Part shown: piece by piece, positions 11,833-24,420 of the stretch
How positions within the stretch are numbered: the first letter of the stretch is position 1
How the letters are laid out: the number at the start of each line of letters is the position of its first letter
Assembly (NCBI GenBank): GCA_003116995.1
Contig: BDSL01000118.1
Coordinates: 186,001 to 250,000, forward strand
Direction of reading: 5' to 3'
Source of the DNA: Yamagishiella unicocca
Taxonomy: Eukaryota > Chlorophyta > Chlorophyceae > Chlamydomonadales > Volvocaceae
DNA: 64,000 bases
The notes under the pieces: generated by a model
Told to the model about the DNA's origin: nothing
Seen by the model: the letters and a program-made list of their open reading frames with translations, nothing else
Databases searched by the model: none
Translations under genes and position numbers: made by a program

Positions 11833-12771
11833 AGTCCCATTCATCCCGTTCCTTGAGCGCATAACACAGTAGAGAACCACAGCGGAACGGGGCATGCGCC
11901 GCGCTTGAATGCCAGTGGATGAGATTTTTCAGGAGAGTGACATGGACGGTAACTGAACTAAGTTGCGTGGTGACCGTCTTTGTTTGACTGCGACGGGCCA
12001 CTTGACGCTTCATGAGTCACGACTACCAATGTAGCCGCTCGGGGGCAGCTGGGGCATCTTGAAAGCTATGTACGTATACGTGTTTAAGACAAGGACTTGT
12101 CTCATGTGAGAGACGCGCTTTATGCACGTGGATTCCGTTCTCAACGGTCTTGCAGATGATAGATGAGTGGCATCGATGGCTGGTGAGCAGGATGGTGCGG
12201 TACGGCACTGCGAAGCCGAGATCGATGTGCACGTGCCCGGGTGCAGGATCCCGGATGCGGTGTTGCTGGGCCAAGGCGGGCCGTTTCATGTTACGATCGA
12301 CCCAAAGAACGTCATCATCTTCTCTTAGGAGTCCTATGATACCACAGTCATCGGTCAAAAGAGGTCAAAAAGTCGATGGCAGTCAAAATGCGGTCCATGC
12401 CAGTCAAGTCGGCGCTACGGATCGGCTGCCTTCCCTGCAGCACTTTCTCATTCCTAAAGGCGCGAAACCTGCGGCGGTCGGTCTTGCGACTCGGCTCCGG
12501 CGTGTACACACGAAACACGCATAGGAACAACAATCCTTCGTCGACAGCTACATAAAGTAGAAGCCCACAAGGCCCAAGGCCGGCATCGTCGCAGTTGCTC
12601 CAGCCCTTCGCAGAGGGGCTCTTATCTATCCAACCCCGCCGTCGCAGCACTTGCAACAGCGGCATGTGAGGTCTCTATTTAAGCCGGGCCTTTTTTGTTA
12701 TTGGCAGCCCAGCCAAACGGATCGATGAGCCCAAACCAGCAGCTGACGTGGTGCCTCAGGCCCCGGGCCCT
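11833..12771. other. Convergent spacer, nicastrin / enoyl-ACP reductase
   Basis: This stretch holds the 3' ends of two facing genes. I find no clean TGTAA signal for either gene and no third coding region. Open frames in it show no family resemblance. Confidence 0.55.
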
Positions 12772-15700
12772 CTACTCCTTGTGCTCCAGGGTCTTGGAGT
12801 CCAGAGCCAAGCCCATCACGTTCAGGCCATTGTCCACAAACATGACGTGCCCGGTGACAGCAGATGACAGCGGCGAAACCAGGAAGGCGGCCACGTTGCC
12901 CACCTCGATGGCCGCCAGCTCCTTCTGAATGGCAGCGTTCTCGTACGAGTAACTGTACGACGTGGTCAAAGGCACGGACAGAGGGGATGATATGTTCAGG
13001 CTGCTTCGAGAGCTGCGGCCAGAGGGCGGACTAGGGCATTGCTGCAGTAGCCAAGGTGGGCAATGTAGCTGGACTGCAAGGGAGTTGCGGGGTGCTCGGT
13101 GCATGGGGGTAGCGCGTAGTTGGTGAAGGCCTGCTAGTGTTGCTGCCTCTGGCAACAGCAGCTGCAAGAGCAGCTCATATATTACCATAGCCGCAGCGTT
13201 GCGTGCTGGGTTGTTCGTTGTTTATTGTTCCTTTCGCGAGATCTGACTCTGTTTCGTCGGCGTCGGGAGTGTAGCTTATCGCTGCCCCGCAGGGACTCGA
13301 AAGCGGAAAGTTGTCTACTACAGGTCTGTAATGCAAAAGCTTCGCCGAAAGTGGGCGCACCCTCCCGCGCCTGTGGGCCACGCACCCTCCCGCGCCTGTG
13401 AACCACGCACCGGATCATATCGTCGATGAAGCCGATGGCGCGGGCGGCACGCGACCCCAGTGGGCCGGCCGAGATGGTGTTGACACGCACGTTGTACTTC
13501 CGGCCCGCCTCGTAAGCCAGGACACGGGTATCCGACTCCAGCGCCTGCACTCGCGAGGGGCCGCAAGCGTGCGGGAGGGGGGGGACACTCTACTGAGCGT
13601 CCAGGGAGGGAGCATGGACGGCCGACTCGCGGTTCGCCCTTGTTTTTTCGCAGGCCCTACGTGCTTGTACCGCTGCAGCTAGTGTCAACCAGGTGGTGTC
13701 CCAAATCGCTTGCCTGAAGAGGTCAAGGACTACAAGACATGGCAAGGTGCGCTGGATGCAGCGCGCATTACCGGTAAGCCAGGTTCCCATGTGAGTCCCG
13801 AGGGAGGCCAGTCCGCAGCAACGTGGCAGGCAGGAGCACTGCCTAGGTAAAGGCAACCTAGTTCCTCACGCAAAACCTCCAGCCGCTGAGGAGAACCTCC
13901 CCCACCCAGCACCACGTCCCTTTAAGAGACCAGCCCCGCGGGCGCTGTTTTACGGAAGCAGCGTGAACACGTACCGCCTTGGCCGTCGACATGCCGCCTC
14001 CGTAGCCGGGGATGATGCGGTTCGAGGCGTTGTAGGTCAGCGAGATGACGGCGCCGCCCTCGTTCATGATGGGGCCGAAGCGCTGAACCATGGAGATGAG
14101 GGAGTACGATGAGGCGGACAGAGCAGCGAGGTAGCCCTGTGCAGAGTAGGAGGGAGGGATGCCGGGGACTTGTGAAGGACCTGGTCTGGAGCGAGGAGGC
14201 TAGTGGGCCGCCGCAGTTTGACACGATTCGCGAGCATGCGGTGTCGCGGCTGCCAGGTTGCTCGTGGCAATAATGTAACATCCTAATATCCGACGCACGG
14301 GTAATCAGTTGGACACGTGCAAGCCACATGCGGGTTGTGTGGATCCGTTGGAGGCCCTGATCGCGGCATTCTTGCATGCTGCTGAGGGGGAAGGGGGATG
14401 TAGGTGATGGGCCTGGCATGCTGTGCGCCCGCTGGATTGCGGTCATCACATGGGGCAACGTGTCCGCGCACGAGGACTTCGACTTCGCTTCTCAATTTCC
14501 TTCGACTACGGCCACCAGCTTTATCAGCGACAGGGTGGCCACGGGGTGGCCACTACGGGTTCAGACCAAGACCACCCTGCCGTACCTTGCGCGAGGTCTC
14601 CAGCAGGGGCTTCATGACCTCGGGGCCGTTGGCAAGAGAGTGAACCTGCGAGCAACAGTGCAGGGGCAGGCGTCAGGTGTGCGGCGGTGCAGCGGGCGGC
14701 GACCAGAGAAAACCGCCACATCATCAAGAGCTTGGCAGGACAGTTACCGCGACCTCACGCCCTCACCGAGACTGCATCCATGAAGTTACGAAAACCACGT
14801 TGCGCAATGCACATGTTCCAGTTTCAGCGGGCCGTTGCAATTCGGTTCTACAATGCTGTCCCCCCCTTGACTGCTGCTTTAAGTCCTTGCTGCCCCAAAA
14901 CCCAGCTTCCTCCCACTTGCACCCCAAGCACTGCCCCGCACTTCCACCCCGACTACTGGCCCGCACCCCACCCACCAGGATATCAATCTTGCCGGAGTCC
15001 TGCTTAACGCTCTCGGCCACCTCGGCGACCGTCCAGTTCTTGTTGCCCGCGTAGCGTTTGTTCGTCGCTACCTGCGTATTGCACGTACGTGTGAAAATCC
15101 GAGATGAAACCGAATGATCCTCGACCCCGGTAGGGCCGCGAGCATGCAAAACGGCGCACGAACCGAGGCCCCCACGGCTCCTAGCGCTCTCATCACGCGC
15201 CCCCACTACATCCTCAACGCCACAAGCAACCAACAAAACACCGAAACCCGGGGCCGGCACCCGTCCCAGTCTCCTCCGCCAGAACCGTCGTGTTCAGTAG
15301 CCTCCGAGCGCGCTTTCGTCGGCTGTGCAGGATGCTATGCTAGCTCCCAAACCGAACAACCCACGGGCTTGTCGACCCACGGGTCTTCTCCTCTTAATCC
15401 GACGACACAGCCACGCACCTCCTCGGGGACGTCGGCCATGGTGTCGAACACTGCGTCCATGGGGTAGATGTGGCTGAAGGTCATCAGGGTGCCGTCAGAC
15501 AGCACGCGGCTCCCGTCGAACTTGCCGCGCTCCAGGCTCGTCTTGAAGATGTTGAGGGCGGGCACCTAGTGGGCGGGCGGGGGCGGGGGCCGGGGGGTGA
15601 CGTAAAACACCCGTGCAATCGACAAATGAGGAGGAGGGGGGGGCAGCGTCGATGGGGCGAGGGATGGGTTGAAGGCGGACGACCGATGGCTCTTAGACGA

Positions 15701-16971
15701 AGAGGCATATATGCGCGCGGCGTGGGGATCAGCAGCCTTCCGGTATCTATTAACACTCAAGGGCTTGTTGCTAAATGGTCGCTAGCAAGGCAGCTGATGC
15801 AAGGATGCAAGGTCAGATGCTTGGTTTCCCGACTATCTGGCCATGGGTCATGAAAACCTCCTGAGCGCCATGCGACAAGCTATCCGGCCTCGTGCCCAGG
15901 GCGGCATCAAAGCTGGGCGGGTACAATTCCTCCCCACACGTCTGGCCTGTGCTGGCGTAATCAGCAAGCGTCTGTGGCTAAGCGAACGAAATAAGCGACC
16001 CCAACTAGTGTGTCACGACGATGGGTGTCACAAGGAAACGTCGTCACAAGGTTCGCTCGAATTAGGCGGCACCGGATGCGGCACGGGCCGTACATAGGCC
16101 GGGGGTGGCTGGGCGTGTTCAATTGGGCTACACACCCCAGGGGAGCGGAGGAGCCCTCCTGACAATCACGCACTGCGTAGCGCCGTGCGGCCAGCTTCCC
16201 TGTACACGGCTGAGCTTCAGGCATGTGTGCAATCGTTCCATTCTAGCATTCTTCCCTTGCCTTCGGCCCTTGCGACTGGAAGGGAAGCGCTGCTGTCCCC
16301 AAACCCCACGGTGAGCAGCCGCAGGACCTATGGGCCCGCAACGCTCACTGGCATGTAATTAAGGTCAAACGTTCAGTAGACGTTGCCATGATCTTCTGAT
16401 TGGCATGTGAGCTCACCCAAACGCCCAACGAGATCTCCGCGCCAGCCTCCGCCAGCGCCTTGGCAATTGCCCAGCCAAAACCCTGTCAAACGAGAACAAT
16501 TGACCATGAGGAGGTAATTGTTTTCAACGCCTCGAGGAAACCAGTGTCGGCAGTCCAGTTAAGCGCGAGCACATGCAAGCAAACGCGCACCTGGTCGTCG
16601 GCAACGCCTGCGATAAAGGCCTTCTTGCCTGCATAGGAGCGCAATTTTCATGTCACAACTTGAAATGAGAATTGCAGGTTGTAACGCTTGCCGCTGTCGC
16701 CGGTTTGCGTCTGGGTCGACTCACCACGCAGGTCGACCTTGAGGCCCGAGCCGTTCACGGCCGCGACCTTGACACTCAGCGCGCGACCACCCACGGCATT
16801 GCGCACAGCACTCTTAACAAGGGATAAGGGCTGGACCGAGGTGAACGGCAGCGCCTGGCGCATCGAGGCGACCGGCCGCGCGCTGACCCGCGCAGCCGGC
16901 AGCGCAGCCACAAGGACCTCGCTGCGGGTGGCAGCAGCACGCTGGAGACGGGTAGCACTCTTAAGGGCCAT
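12772..16971 (-). CDS. ENR: Enoyl-ACP reductase (NADH), plastid
   Basis: This enzyme catalyses the last reductive step of each cycle of plastid type II fatty-acid synthesis. Exons from 5' to 3': 16971-16725, 16628-16591, 16482-16417, 15565-15419, 15071-14976, 14645-14586, 14136-13975, 13544-13411, 12952-12772. They join in phase to 376 aa, close to plant enzymes (about 390). Residues 1 to about 75 are rich in Ala, Arg and Ser and look like a transit peptide. They are followed by the dinucleotide-binding start ([20 protein letters not shown]), the WVPALNIF block shared with plant enzymes, [10 protein letters not shown], the active-site region with Tyr253, Tyr263 and Lys271 (the Y-x7-K spacing of plant enzymes), and the C-terminal [17 protein letters not shown] segment. 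All catalytic positions are present. The upstream region is shared divergently with UBC2. Confidence 0.95.
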
Positions 16972-18562
16972 GGTGGAAGCGTTAAGTGTAAGGGTGACAA
17001 AGTGCGTTGCTTCGGCAAGAGACGGTCATCATCTCGGCCGATAGTACGGCAAAACGCCTGCACACGATGACATCGGCAAAAAGTAAAATTTTGCTCAACC
17101 TCTTATTCATTAACCATTTTATAACGGTGGAGGTGACATTAACGACATTCGTCGCGGCCCTGGGACGTTTGGGATGCTTGTCAAAATTTGATTCGTTCCA
17201 CTCATTGGTCGTCTTGGAAGCCATTTCATTGATCAGGACGTAATCTCTAAGATTTTCCGGCCGAAATGACTGGCGGTGGGTTGGCCCAAGAAAACGGAGT
17301 TCCGAGCGAATTAGGATTCTCGGGTACCGGTAGCTTGAAGTTGTAGATTCTGGCCTTACACCGTATGCGTGTACATGAAGAACGGGTGTAAAGTTGTCGG
17401 CGCTAGTGAGCTATGCTGACAAGGGCATCCCGTTCATGAATTGTGGTTCGTGGTTCGTTGTGTAAGGCGCGCTGAAGCCCTTTGCAGTTGGTAGCCTGGG
17501 ATGACACAAGGAGTGCACGACGTTTGCATGGCATAGTGCTGAGTGTATTCCAGGGTATCCCTGTGCTGTGTGTATTCCAGGGTATCCCTGTACCCGAGGA
17601 GATTCACCCCTGCCCTAAACCTCCCCCACCTCCCTGAAGGAACCCCTGGCGTGTCCAGGGGGGCAACTGCGGCCGAGCAGATTGTGGAATGTATCATATC
17701 GCTGTTCGTTTCCAATTACAGCGGGTAATAAACTGATTGTCAGGGTCCCTTGTCAGGCGAAAGATTAGTTAACGCACATGATTGCCTTTAGGCTGCACAG
17801 GGTGGTGTAAGGTAAGCCATTCCTAGCCTTCCTTCGATAGTTACGGCTTGGTTATGTTATCGGGCAGCATGTTATTCCATAAATCAGATGGCCGGTGCTT
17901 GCCCTTCCATGCCCTCAGTGCACGCTAGCCGTCAGGTTACAAGCATGACGGTTATTATAGTGTAGGAAGGTGGTTATCATCGTATGCAGGACGACTAGCA
18001 ACCTGGAAGCTGTGGGGTTAGGGAGTTGAGGCTCTCCCCCTCGAGGTATTTAAGGGGGGGTAAGGAGGGCAACGGGATGAGGCCTGATGAGGGATTGTCA
18101 ATGCTGAGAGTCCCTGAATTGCTTTCGTTTGTTTTATGGTGAAGCAAACCCCCTCTCTGTTGTATAAGGTACCAAAGATAGCAGAATCACACAGTTCTAT
18201 TGTGAACTGCCCCTCGGCCAGTTGTACGACATCGTACACTAGCGACGACAACACAGCACCACACAGTCCTCTTATTATTTTTGTCCCTTCAGGAATTCTT
18301 GCCTATTTGGTAGTGTACCTTAGGCTATAGTATCCGCTGAAAGCTTCTTACGGTGTCTGGCCTGCGCAAAGTGATAAACTTTTGGCGATTACGGGGTTGG
18401 CCGTCCTGCTGACAGGCCAGCCCCAGTGTTTCATTTGGTTAAAGCTAGGACGCAGGCTTATTTGCCGAAAGGCGAGCGGCTTTGCCTCGGCGGAGGAGGA
18501 GAACGACGCAGCACCGCAATTTTTACAGGCTTTCCTCTCAGCAGCAGCAGGACAAACTCAAC
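16972..18562. other. Divergent spacer, enoyl-ACP reductase / UBC2
   Basis: About 1.6 kb of lower-GC sequence between two divergent start codons. It must hold both promoters and 5' UTRs. The only structure I see is a 27-bp tandem duplication at 17536-17589. No open frame resembles a protein family. Confidence 0.55.
17536..17589. repeat. 27-bp tandem duplication
   Basis: Two adjacent copies (17536-17562 and 17563-17589) of a unit ending in GTATTCCAGGGTATCCCT, differing at one base, in the shared upstream region. Confidence 0.9.
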
Positions 18563-19662
18563 ATGAGTACACCAGCTCGCAAGCGGCTTATGAGGGATTT
18601 CCGCCGTTTGACGTCGGATCCTCCTCAAGGCGTAAATGGCAGCCCTAACCCAGACAACATCATGCTCTGGAACTGTGTCATTTTTGGACCAGAGGATACA
18701 CCCTGGGATGGCGGTAGGCAAACTGACGTGCTCTGCAGAAATGCTTCCAAAGCAACGAAGTGTGTCGACCGACTGCCGGCGCGCTTGTCGCATAGGCACC
18801 TTCAAGCTGACGATGGACTTTTCTGAGGAATATCCAAACAAGGCACCGACTGTCAAGTTCAAGTCTAAGCTATTCCATCCCAACGTGTATGCGGATGGCA
18901 GCATCTGCCTGGACATTTTACAGAACCAATGGAGCCCGATATATGATGTGGCCGCGATCCTCACATCAATTCAGGTATGCGGCTTGTCTGGGGGGGGTAG
19001 CGGCACTCGAACCGTACTACAGCACCCTTTTTCCCTCCCCCCAATACACAGAGCCTTCTGTCAGATCCGAACCCCAACTCGCCGGCAAACGGAGAAGCTG
19101 CGCGTCTGTATAATGAGAACAGGTGCGGGGGCATCTACAGCAGGTGCCATGACAACCATTGGGCTGTCAGCCCAATGTGCTTCTGTCCCTTACCCACCTG
19201 GGGCTACCGGACCAGAAAGCCTGTTCCAGCATAACCGTGTACTTTGGTGTGATAGTACTTCGGTGTGATAGCCATCTTCTATGTCCTCCGTAGGGATAGC
19301 CATCTTCTCTGTCCTCTGCTGGTGATTGAACGCCGTAGCCTCCCGTAGCTTCCGTCGTGCAACGCGCGAGGGCAAATAGCATTCGCTGAAACCCTGATCG
19401 GTTGTTCTAGAACGAATATAGCTATAGCGCTGCTTCTTCCAACGCTCCCTAGAGCAAAGTACTTGCGGGAGGTCGCCTGATTGCGGCAGTACGTTCGTGC
19501 TGCCTGGTTGCTTGGCATTCCGAGCGCGTCCGTGGTATTGGCCCATAACGTTGTACCTTGCTGGCCTTCACCCACAGGCGAGAGTACAACCGGCGGGTAC
19601 GGGAGGTCGTGGAGGCATCCTGGGTGGAGGACGTGCCAGCCGAGGAGGCCGCTGCGAGCTGA
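18563..19662 (+). CDS. UBC2: Ubiquitin-conjugating enzyme E2, RAD6/UBC2 type
   Basis: RAD6-type E2 enzymes pass ubiquitin to histone H2B and PCNA together with RING ligases (BRE1, RAD18). Exons: 18563-18713, 18796-18974, 19052-19122, 19578-19662, giving 161 aa. The single UBC fold is near-identical to plant UBC1-3: the start [16 protein letters not shown], the HPN motif at 78-80, the active-site Cys at residue 88 ([14 protein letters not shown]), and the [17 protein letters not shown] segment. Two signatures separate RAD6 from other E2s: the N-terminal sequence and Cys at exactly 88. The C-terminal tail ([12 protein letters not shown]) is short and mildly acidic, closer to plant and animal proteins than to the long acidic yeast tail. 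A TGTAA signal lies 618 bp beyond the stop. Confidence 0.96.
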
Positions 19663-20279
19663 TAGGTAGTGTTTGTGGCAACGCGAGGATTAACTTACCA
19701 CGGCTGGGCTGGGGCTCAAGCGGGTTCATAACTGACATTGTCATCATGTGCTAGTGCTCTAGCACACATACGCCGAGCGGAGTGCATTTGTCTTGGTGCC
19801 GGACATGCGCAGGTTGCTTTTAGCCATCAATGGCTTGGTCAAAGTTCGCAGCGAACACCAGCGACGCCAACTTGCCCTAGCTGTCGTGGTACATCTGTTG
19901 GTGCGCCCCTGCAGTGCGGTCAGTGGCACCGGTGATAGCTGCGCCTGCGCCCTGCAGCGTGTAGTGTGGTGAACACCTGTCACTACAGCCTGGATCCTGT
20001 GGCGTCGGTACTCGTTCGTAATAACGGAACTGAGGACTCTGTGGTTGCGCAGATGACACTTCTAATGCTCGTTGGCAGTAGTCAACGGCGGCTTTGTTGA
20101 GGCCGTGTAGGGCAACATCCTCGCGGCCATGGAGAACACGTGCTGCAGATGGGGGTGCTTCGCGGCGCACATAGCGTGCTTTGGATTGCTGGGCGGTTAC
20201 CTCTGGACGTGGGGTGGGTCATCCACAGTGCTTTTAGGTGGCTGGGATGTGCGCTCCTTCGCACACTGATAGATTGTAG

Positions 20280-20284
20280 TGTAA
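20280..20284 (+). terminator. Putative polyadenylation signal of UBC2
   Basis: TGTAA, the usual volvocine polyadenylation word. It is the first forward-strand copy I noticed after the UBC2 stop codon. Confidence 0.4.
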
Positions 20285-20367
20285 AGGTGCTGGAGATGTG
20301 ATGGGCAGGGCCCCGCGATCTCGTGGGTGCTTAGTGGGAGTGCTGAAGGCATGTAGCACCAAACAGC

Positions 20368-20415
20368 GCAGCCTGCAGCACGCGCTGTAGTGCAGCCTGC
20401 AGCACGCGCTGCAGT
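20368..20415. repeat. 24-bp tandem duplication
   Basis: Two adjacent 24-bp units containing GCAGCCTGCAGCACGCGCTG, one mismatch apart, in the UBC2/VTE6 spacer. Confidence 0.9.
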
Positions 20416-22123
20416 GCAGGAGTCACTTGTGTAGTCCAGTCATGGGATCCATAAGCAAGCAGCTGGATTTGCGCCGACCGTCGCTGAAGCTGGGCTGCGA
20501 AGATGGTGGTGTGGGTGCAGATGCACTTTGACGAAATGACTCGTGGAAGCATTCAAACAGTGTCTTGCGGCTGCCACAGCTTTTGCTGTAGTGTGCTTGT
20601 TTGGATGATGAGTCAGTATGCCTATGTGTTGTTGGCGCAAATTTGTGCCGACGTTTGCTCTCTGAAGGCTTATTGCGTGACATGGAAGAAAATATACGCC
20701 GGTAATTTGAGATGTGTAACAGGTGTGGCTAACGGAAGCGAGGTACGTATTGCTGGCAACCAGTGGCTGGCATGCGCGTCGCGAGGATTGCGTAGGCTTT
20801 CGGGCAACCATATCGCAGGCAAGTTAATACACCGCGCGTGGTGGTATCTTCCTGGCTAGAACGTTTCTGAAGTGCACGATAAGAGCAGCTGACACAATGT
20901 TGGCTTGGCGTATGTGGCATTCCCCTGCTGGGCAGCACAGGAAGCAAGACCGAAGTGCTCATGACAGGTTTGTGTCCGAGCGCGCTACCGTTTCCGTCAG
21001 GTGTTGGGTGAGGCGGGCTGGCCGTGGCTTCTTCACCGTCCTGTACAGGCTCCATGAACTATTGAGCCCTTAAGGTGCGATCCTTAAGTTGGGTTGCAGC
21101 CGTTTCTCGCCATCACCCGTACCAGTGCCGAATGAGACTGAGACTCTTAACCTTCCTACCGCATGATATCCTGACCCTGTAACCAGGCTAGTGGAAACCG
21201 GCGATAGTCACTGGTTGCACCCGCTGGCATTGTATTGTAAAACTTTGCTCGGAGCACGAGAGTGCCGTGGCTCCCAGCAACTCATTCGTATGGCGTTTAC
21301 TGTGCGCACTGTAAGCGAAGTACGGACTGTGTGTTTCAACAAAACAGCTAATCCGCAAACGTATGTTAAGGATAGAGATAAAAGCACCGCGGCGAACATC
21401 TCATTCTGATCCTCCCTGAATAACACATGCAAGCGACCCATGGGCATTCAGCCATGGCAGTCGAGGTGGCTGAGTTGCATCACGTTTCCATGCTGCCATT
21501 ACCCGGTACAAGTTACTGCTGTGCAGCTTCAATTTTGTACCTGTACAGGATGTCGGACCTGGGCGTGGCCTGTCCTGGACTTCTTGCAACATTTGAGCGA
21601 CGGCAACGGCTATCAACGGCTGTCCGTACTTGCAACTTCGACTTGTCTGTCACCCCTCCATCCGCCCGCCTGCCAACATTCGACTTCCCTTCACCGGCTA
21701 CGGACGCAAAAATTAAAGACACGACACATAATCATTCGTTACTCCGCACATATTCAGCTTGGCATACCGTACCGTACATGCACTACGTAAATGCCCGATT
21801 AACCCAGACAACTGTGACCGCCAGTGCCGTAGTTTCTTTCTTCCTATTCAGAAGCAGCGAAATGCAACTTTATTAACAGCTAGCTCTCGCCATGCCTGCA
21901 CCACACGTAAGCTCCACCAAAACATGCGCGTCTTCGTCTGACCCCGCCTGCCTTAAGTGGTACATTGACTAAATGACAACTTGTACACAACGTGAATCCA
22001 AAACACAACACAGGACCAGCAAATCCTTTTGCATGGCCACTCGCCACCCACTTGGGTGTTGCAGGTTACTGCTTATGCGAAGTCCCCGTTGGATATATTG
22101 CGTTGTACAATCAATACGCTTCC

Positions 22124-23735
22124 TCATACTGCTACCAACAGTGTCATCCGCGCAATTACTGCAATGGCTGCCGCCAGGCTGATCTGCAACATGTTGACAA
22201 GGTCGTTGGAGAGCCAGGAAACCCGCCCCTGCGCTGAGGCTCCCAGATAGCTCTCGGCAAGGTTGGCCACAATTGCAGCAGCTGCTACAGTGCCGGCAGA
22301 TGCGACGTCAGGCACCTGCGTGGGGGACGATAGCGCAAAAGCCGGGAGGTGTCAACACCGCACGCCTAGGAGGCCGAATGAACAGACGGATTAGTGTGTG
22401 TACTCGAGGTCAGCAAGGAAAATCGAACGGCGGACACTAACCTGCCCCACGGCGAGAGCTGTAGCAGCGAAGAGCACTGCCGCAGCCGCACCCGCGGCTG
22501 TGCCTTCCAGGCTAACGGCACCCTCCGTGCCGCGCGGCACAAGCTGGAAAGTGGTGATCAGGTACGTGGTCCGGCCGTATGCCTTGCCCACTTCACTGGA
22601 TACCGTATCCGACAGCTTGCTGCAGAAACTTGCCACGAAGCCAATCTGCAGGCACAAGTAGTCCGCGCCGCCTTAACGGACCACCGACCTGTCTATTACA
22701 CGGCGTGGACGTAGTAAAGGCGCGGCTGTAATGTGCCCACTAGCGCTATACCCATGTACAAATGAGGTTGTGCGCCACAAAGCGCGGAACAAACAGAGCC
22801 AAGAAGCGGCACAGTACTGTTACGCCGTGGTAAGCAACATTCCGTAAAACAGTTCGTTCCGACCCAGGCTCCTGACCTGCCAGGCGTCATAGTTGCCTGT
22901 GTAAAGAGCCAGGAGCGCACACGCGACGCCAGCGATGCCTGAGCCCCATACACTGCTCTGCGCGGTGCGTACGGGCAACGTTTCGGGTATGAAGTACCGC
23001 TTCCTTAGTTGGGACTCGTGGCCCCCAGTTACTCCAGAGCCGCACACAGAGGCCAGTCCTGTTTGTCACCGCATAAGCTGTCCGTGATGCGTCATCCTGA
23101 CCTTAAAAGACAGCGTACACGCACAAAATCGTAGACGCTTAGGACGCTTCAATGACACATGTTTGGCCTTAGACCAACATTCCGTCGCGATACTTCCCAA
23201 TGGACCCAGGGGCACTGCCTTCCAGCGTAACTACGTACCGGGCCGCGCTGACCCGACCGCGCCTCTGCGATGCCCTCCTTTTGCTTCTGCTCAAGCTTGA
23301 GCTTTGTTACCTGGGCGAGGGGAGACGGCGAGTAACAAGCGCACAGTAGGCGAGCTGTGAGTGAACCAGGATTACTGATCGACCATCGTGTAAGAAGCGG
23401 ACGCTGAACGAATACTTGTTAGCACGCTGATGCGACCATTCGAGGAGTACGCAGATTGATGGTATGTGAGGCCTAATCGACGCGCCGGCTATCCGTTTAC
23501 AGGTTTTCGACGGCGTGGGCGTTCTCACCAGTGTACCAAAGATGAAGTAGAGGCACACCAGCACATAACCACCGACTCCAAAGGCTGAGAAGACGCTAGC
23601 GCCCAGGAACCACGCATGTGCCACACCCGTCGGCGTCAGTCCTTTGCGAAGCACCTTGTACCCCAGAGCGAACACAGCGCTGTTGCATAGGGCCCCAGTG
23701 GCGAGGCCGGGGTGTCCCGCCAGCTGTGTGCGCAT
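22124..23735 (-). CDS. VTE6: Phytyl-phosphate kinase, VTE6 / DUF92 family
   Basis: VTE6 phosphorylates phytyl phosphate to phytyl diphosphate, which feeds tocopherol and phylloquinone synthesis and recycles chlorophyll phytol. Exons from 5' to 3': 23735-23529, 23310-23239, 22957-22877, 22645-22442, 22315-22124, each of whole codons, giving 251 aa. What is seen: hydrophobic segments throughout (a membrane protein), GLTPTGVAHAWFLG, VTKLKLEQKQKEGIAEARSG, SVWGSGIAG, the family signature SDTVSSEVGKAYGRTTYLIT with PRGTEGAVSLEGT, and the C-terminal block ESYLGASAQGRVSWLSND. From the Met chosen, the length matches cyanobacterial homologues. A plastid protein should carry a transit peptide, so the true start may lie in an upstream exon (23740-24000) that I could not identify. 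The gene is divergent from the kinesin. Confidence 0.9.
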
Positions 23736-24420
23736 GCATACATAGTACAATTTAGTACGTATGCCAAGTCCCAGGGCCCAACGCATGGGGTCGCGTGGGT
23801 CACCTGCTGAAGCAGCAACCAGGCGCCTCACAAGTTCGTCGCAATCACAACATACATCACCTCCGTGAGGCCGGGAAGGCTGGGGAGCGCCGATACTGCA
23901 TGACGTACGCCTCGCTTGGGAACGCGTTGGTCATGCTTAACTTGGTGTCCGCTGACGCATTTGCGCACTGGAACATTCAGATGCTGTAGCCCAAGCGCGG
24001 GCATTGCGAAAATGGTATATCAGCAGGAATAGGGCCTAGCAAGGTCGAACCTAGGATGTGCTCAGCTCCCGACGTGCTTGAATGTCAAGAGGATGTAGGC
24101 TAAATCCAGATGAAAGCAATGCTTATTGCTTTACCGAACTACACGTACACGGGATGCATGGTTGGATTAGGCACTCTTTTGGACATGGAACCCAGGATTT
24201 GAGCTCCGATACGACAGACGGAGCTTTCGAGACGACTTCGCAGCTATTGTCGCCGTGCTGCTCCATATTGCTGTTTTTTGTGTTCAAGAGTTTTACGAAT
24301 GCCTATTTACTGATTTTAGCGACCTGGGAAACAATGATGGGAAATCAAAGTCCTTCTCCTGCGTAGAGGGTTGAGCCTCGATTTGCAGCTACAGGCCAGA
24401 CGCAGCTGTGGGAGACAAAT
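23736..24420. other. Divergent spacer, VTE6 / kinesin
   Basis: About 690 bp between the two start codons. It should contain both promoters and possibly a first, transit-peptide exon of VTE6. I see no repeat. Confidence 0.5.

Larger units (their letters stand above)
19663..22123. other. Convergent spacer, UBC2 / VTE6
   Basis: About 2.5 kb between facing 3' ends. It includes the UBC2 3' UTR with a TGTAA at 20280-20284 and a 24-bp tandem duplication at 20368-20415. Open frames up to about 150 codons occur (for example 21427-21876) but have no recognisable domain and no consistent exon structure. A non-coding RNA or a small lineage-specific gene cannot be excluded. Confidence 0.5.

Noticed and set aside
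21427..21876. 149-codon frame between UBC2 and VTE6
   Set aside because: No domain, no coding-like bias, and lies in a convergent spacer.
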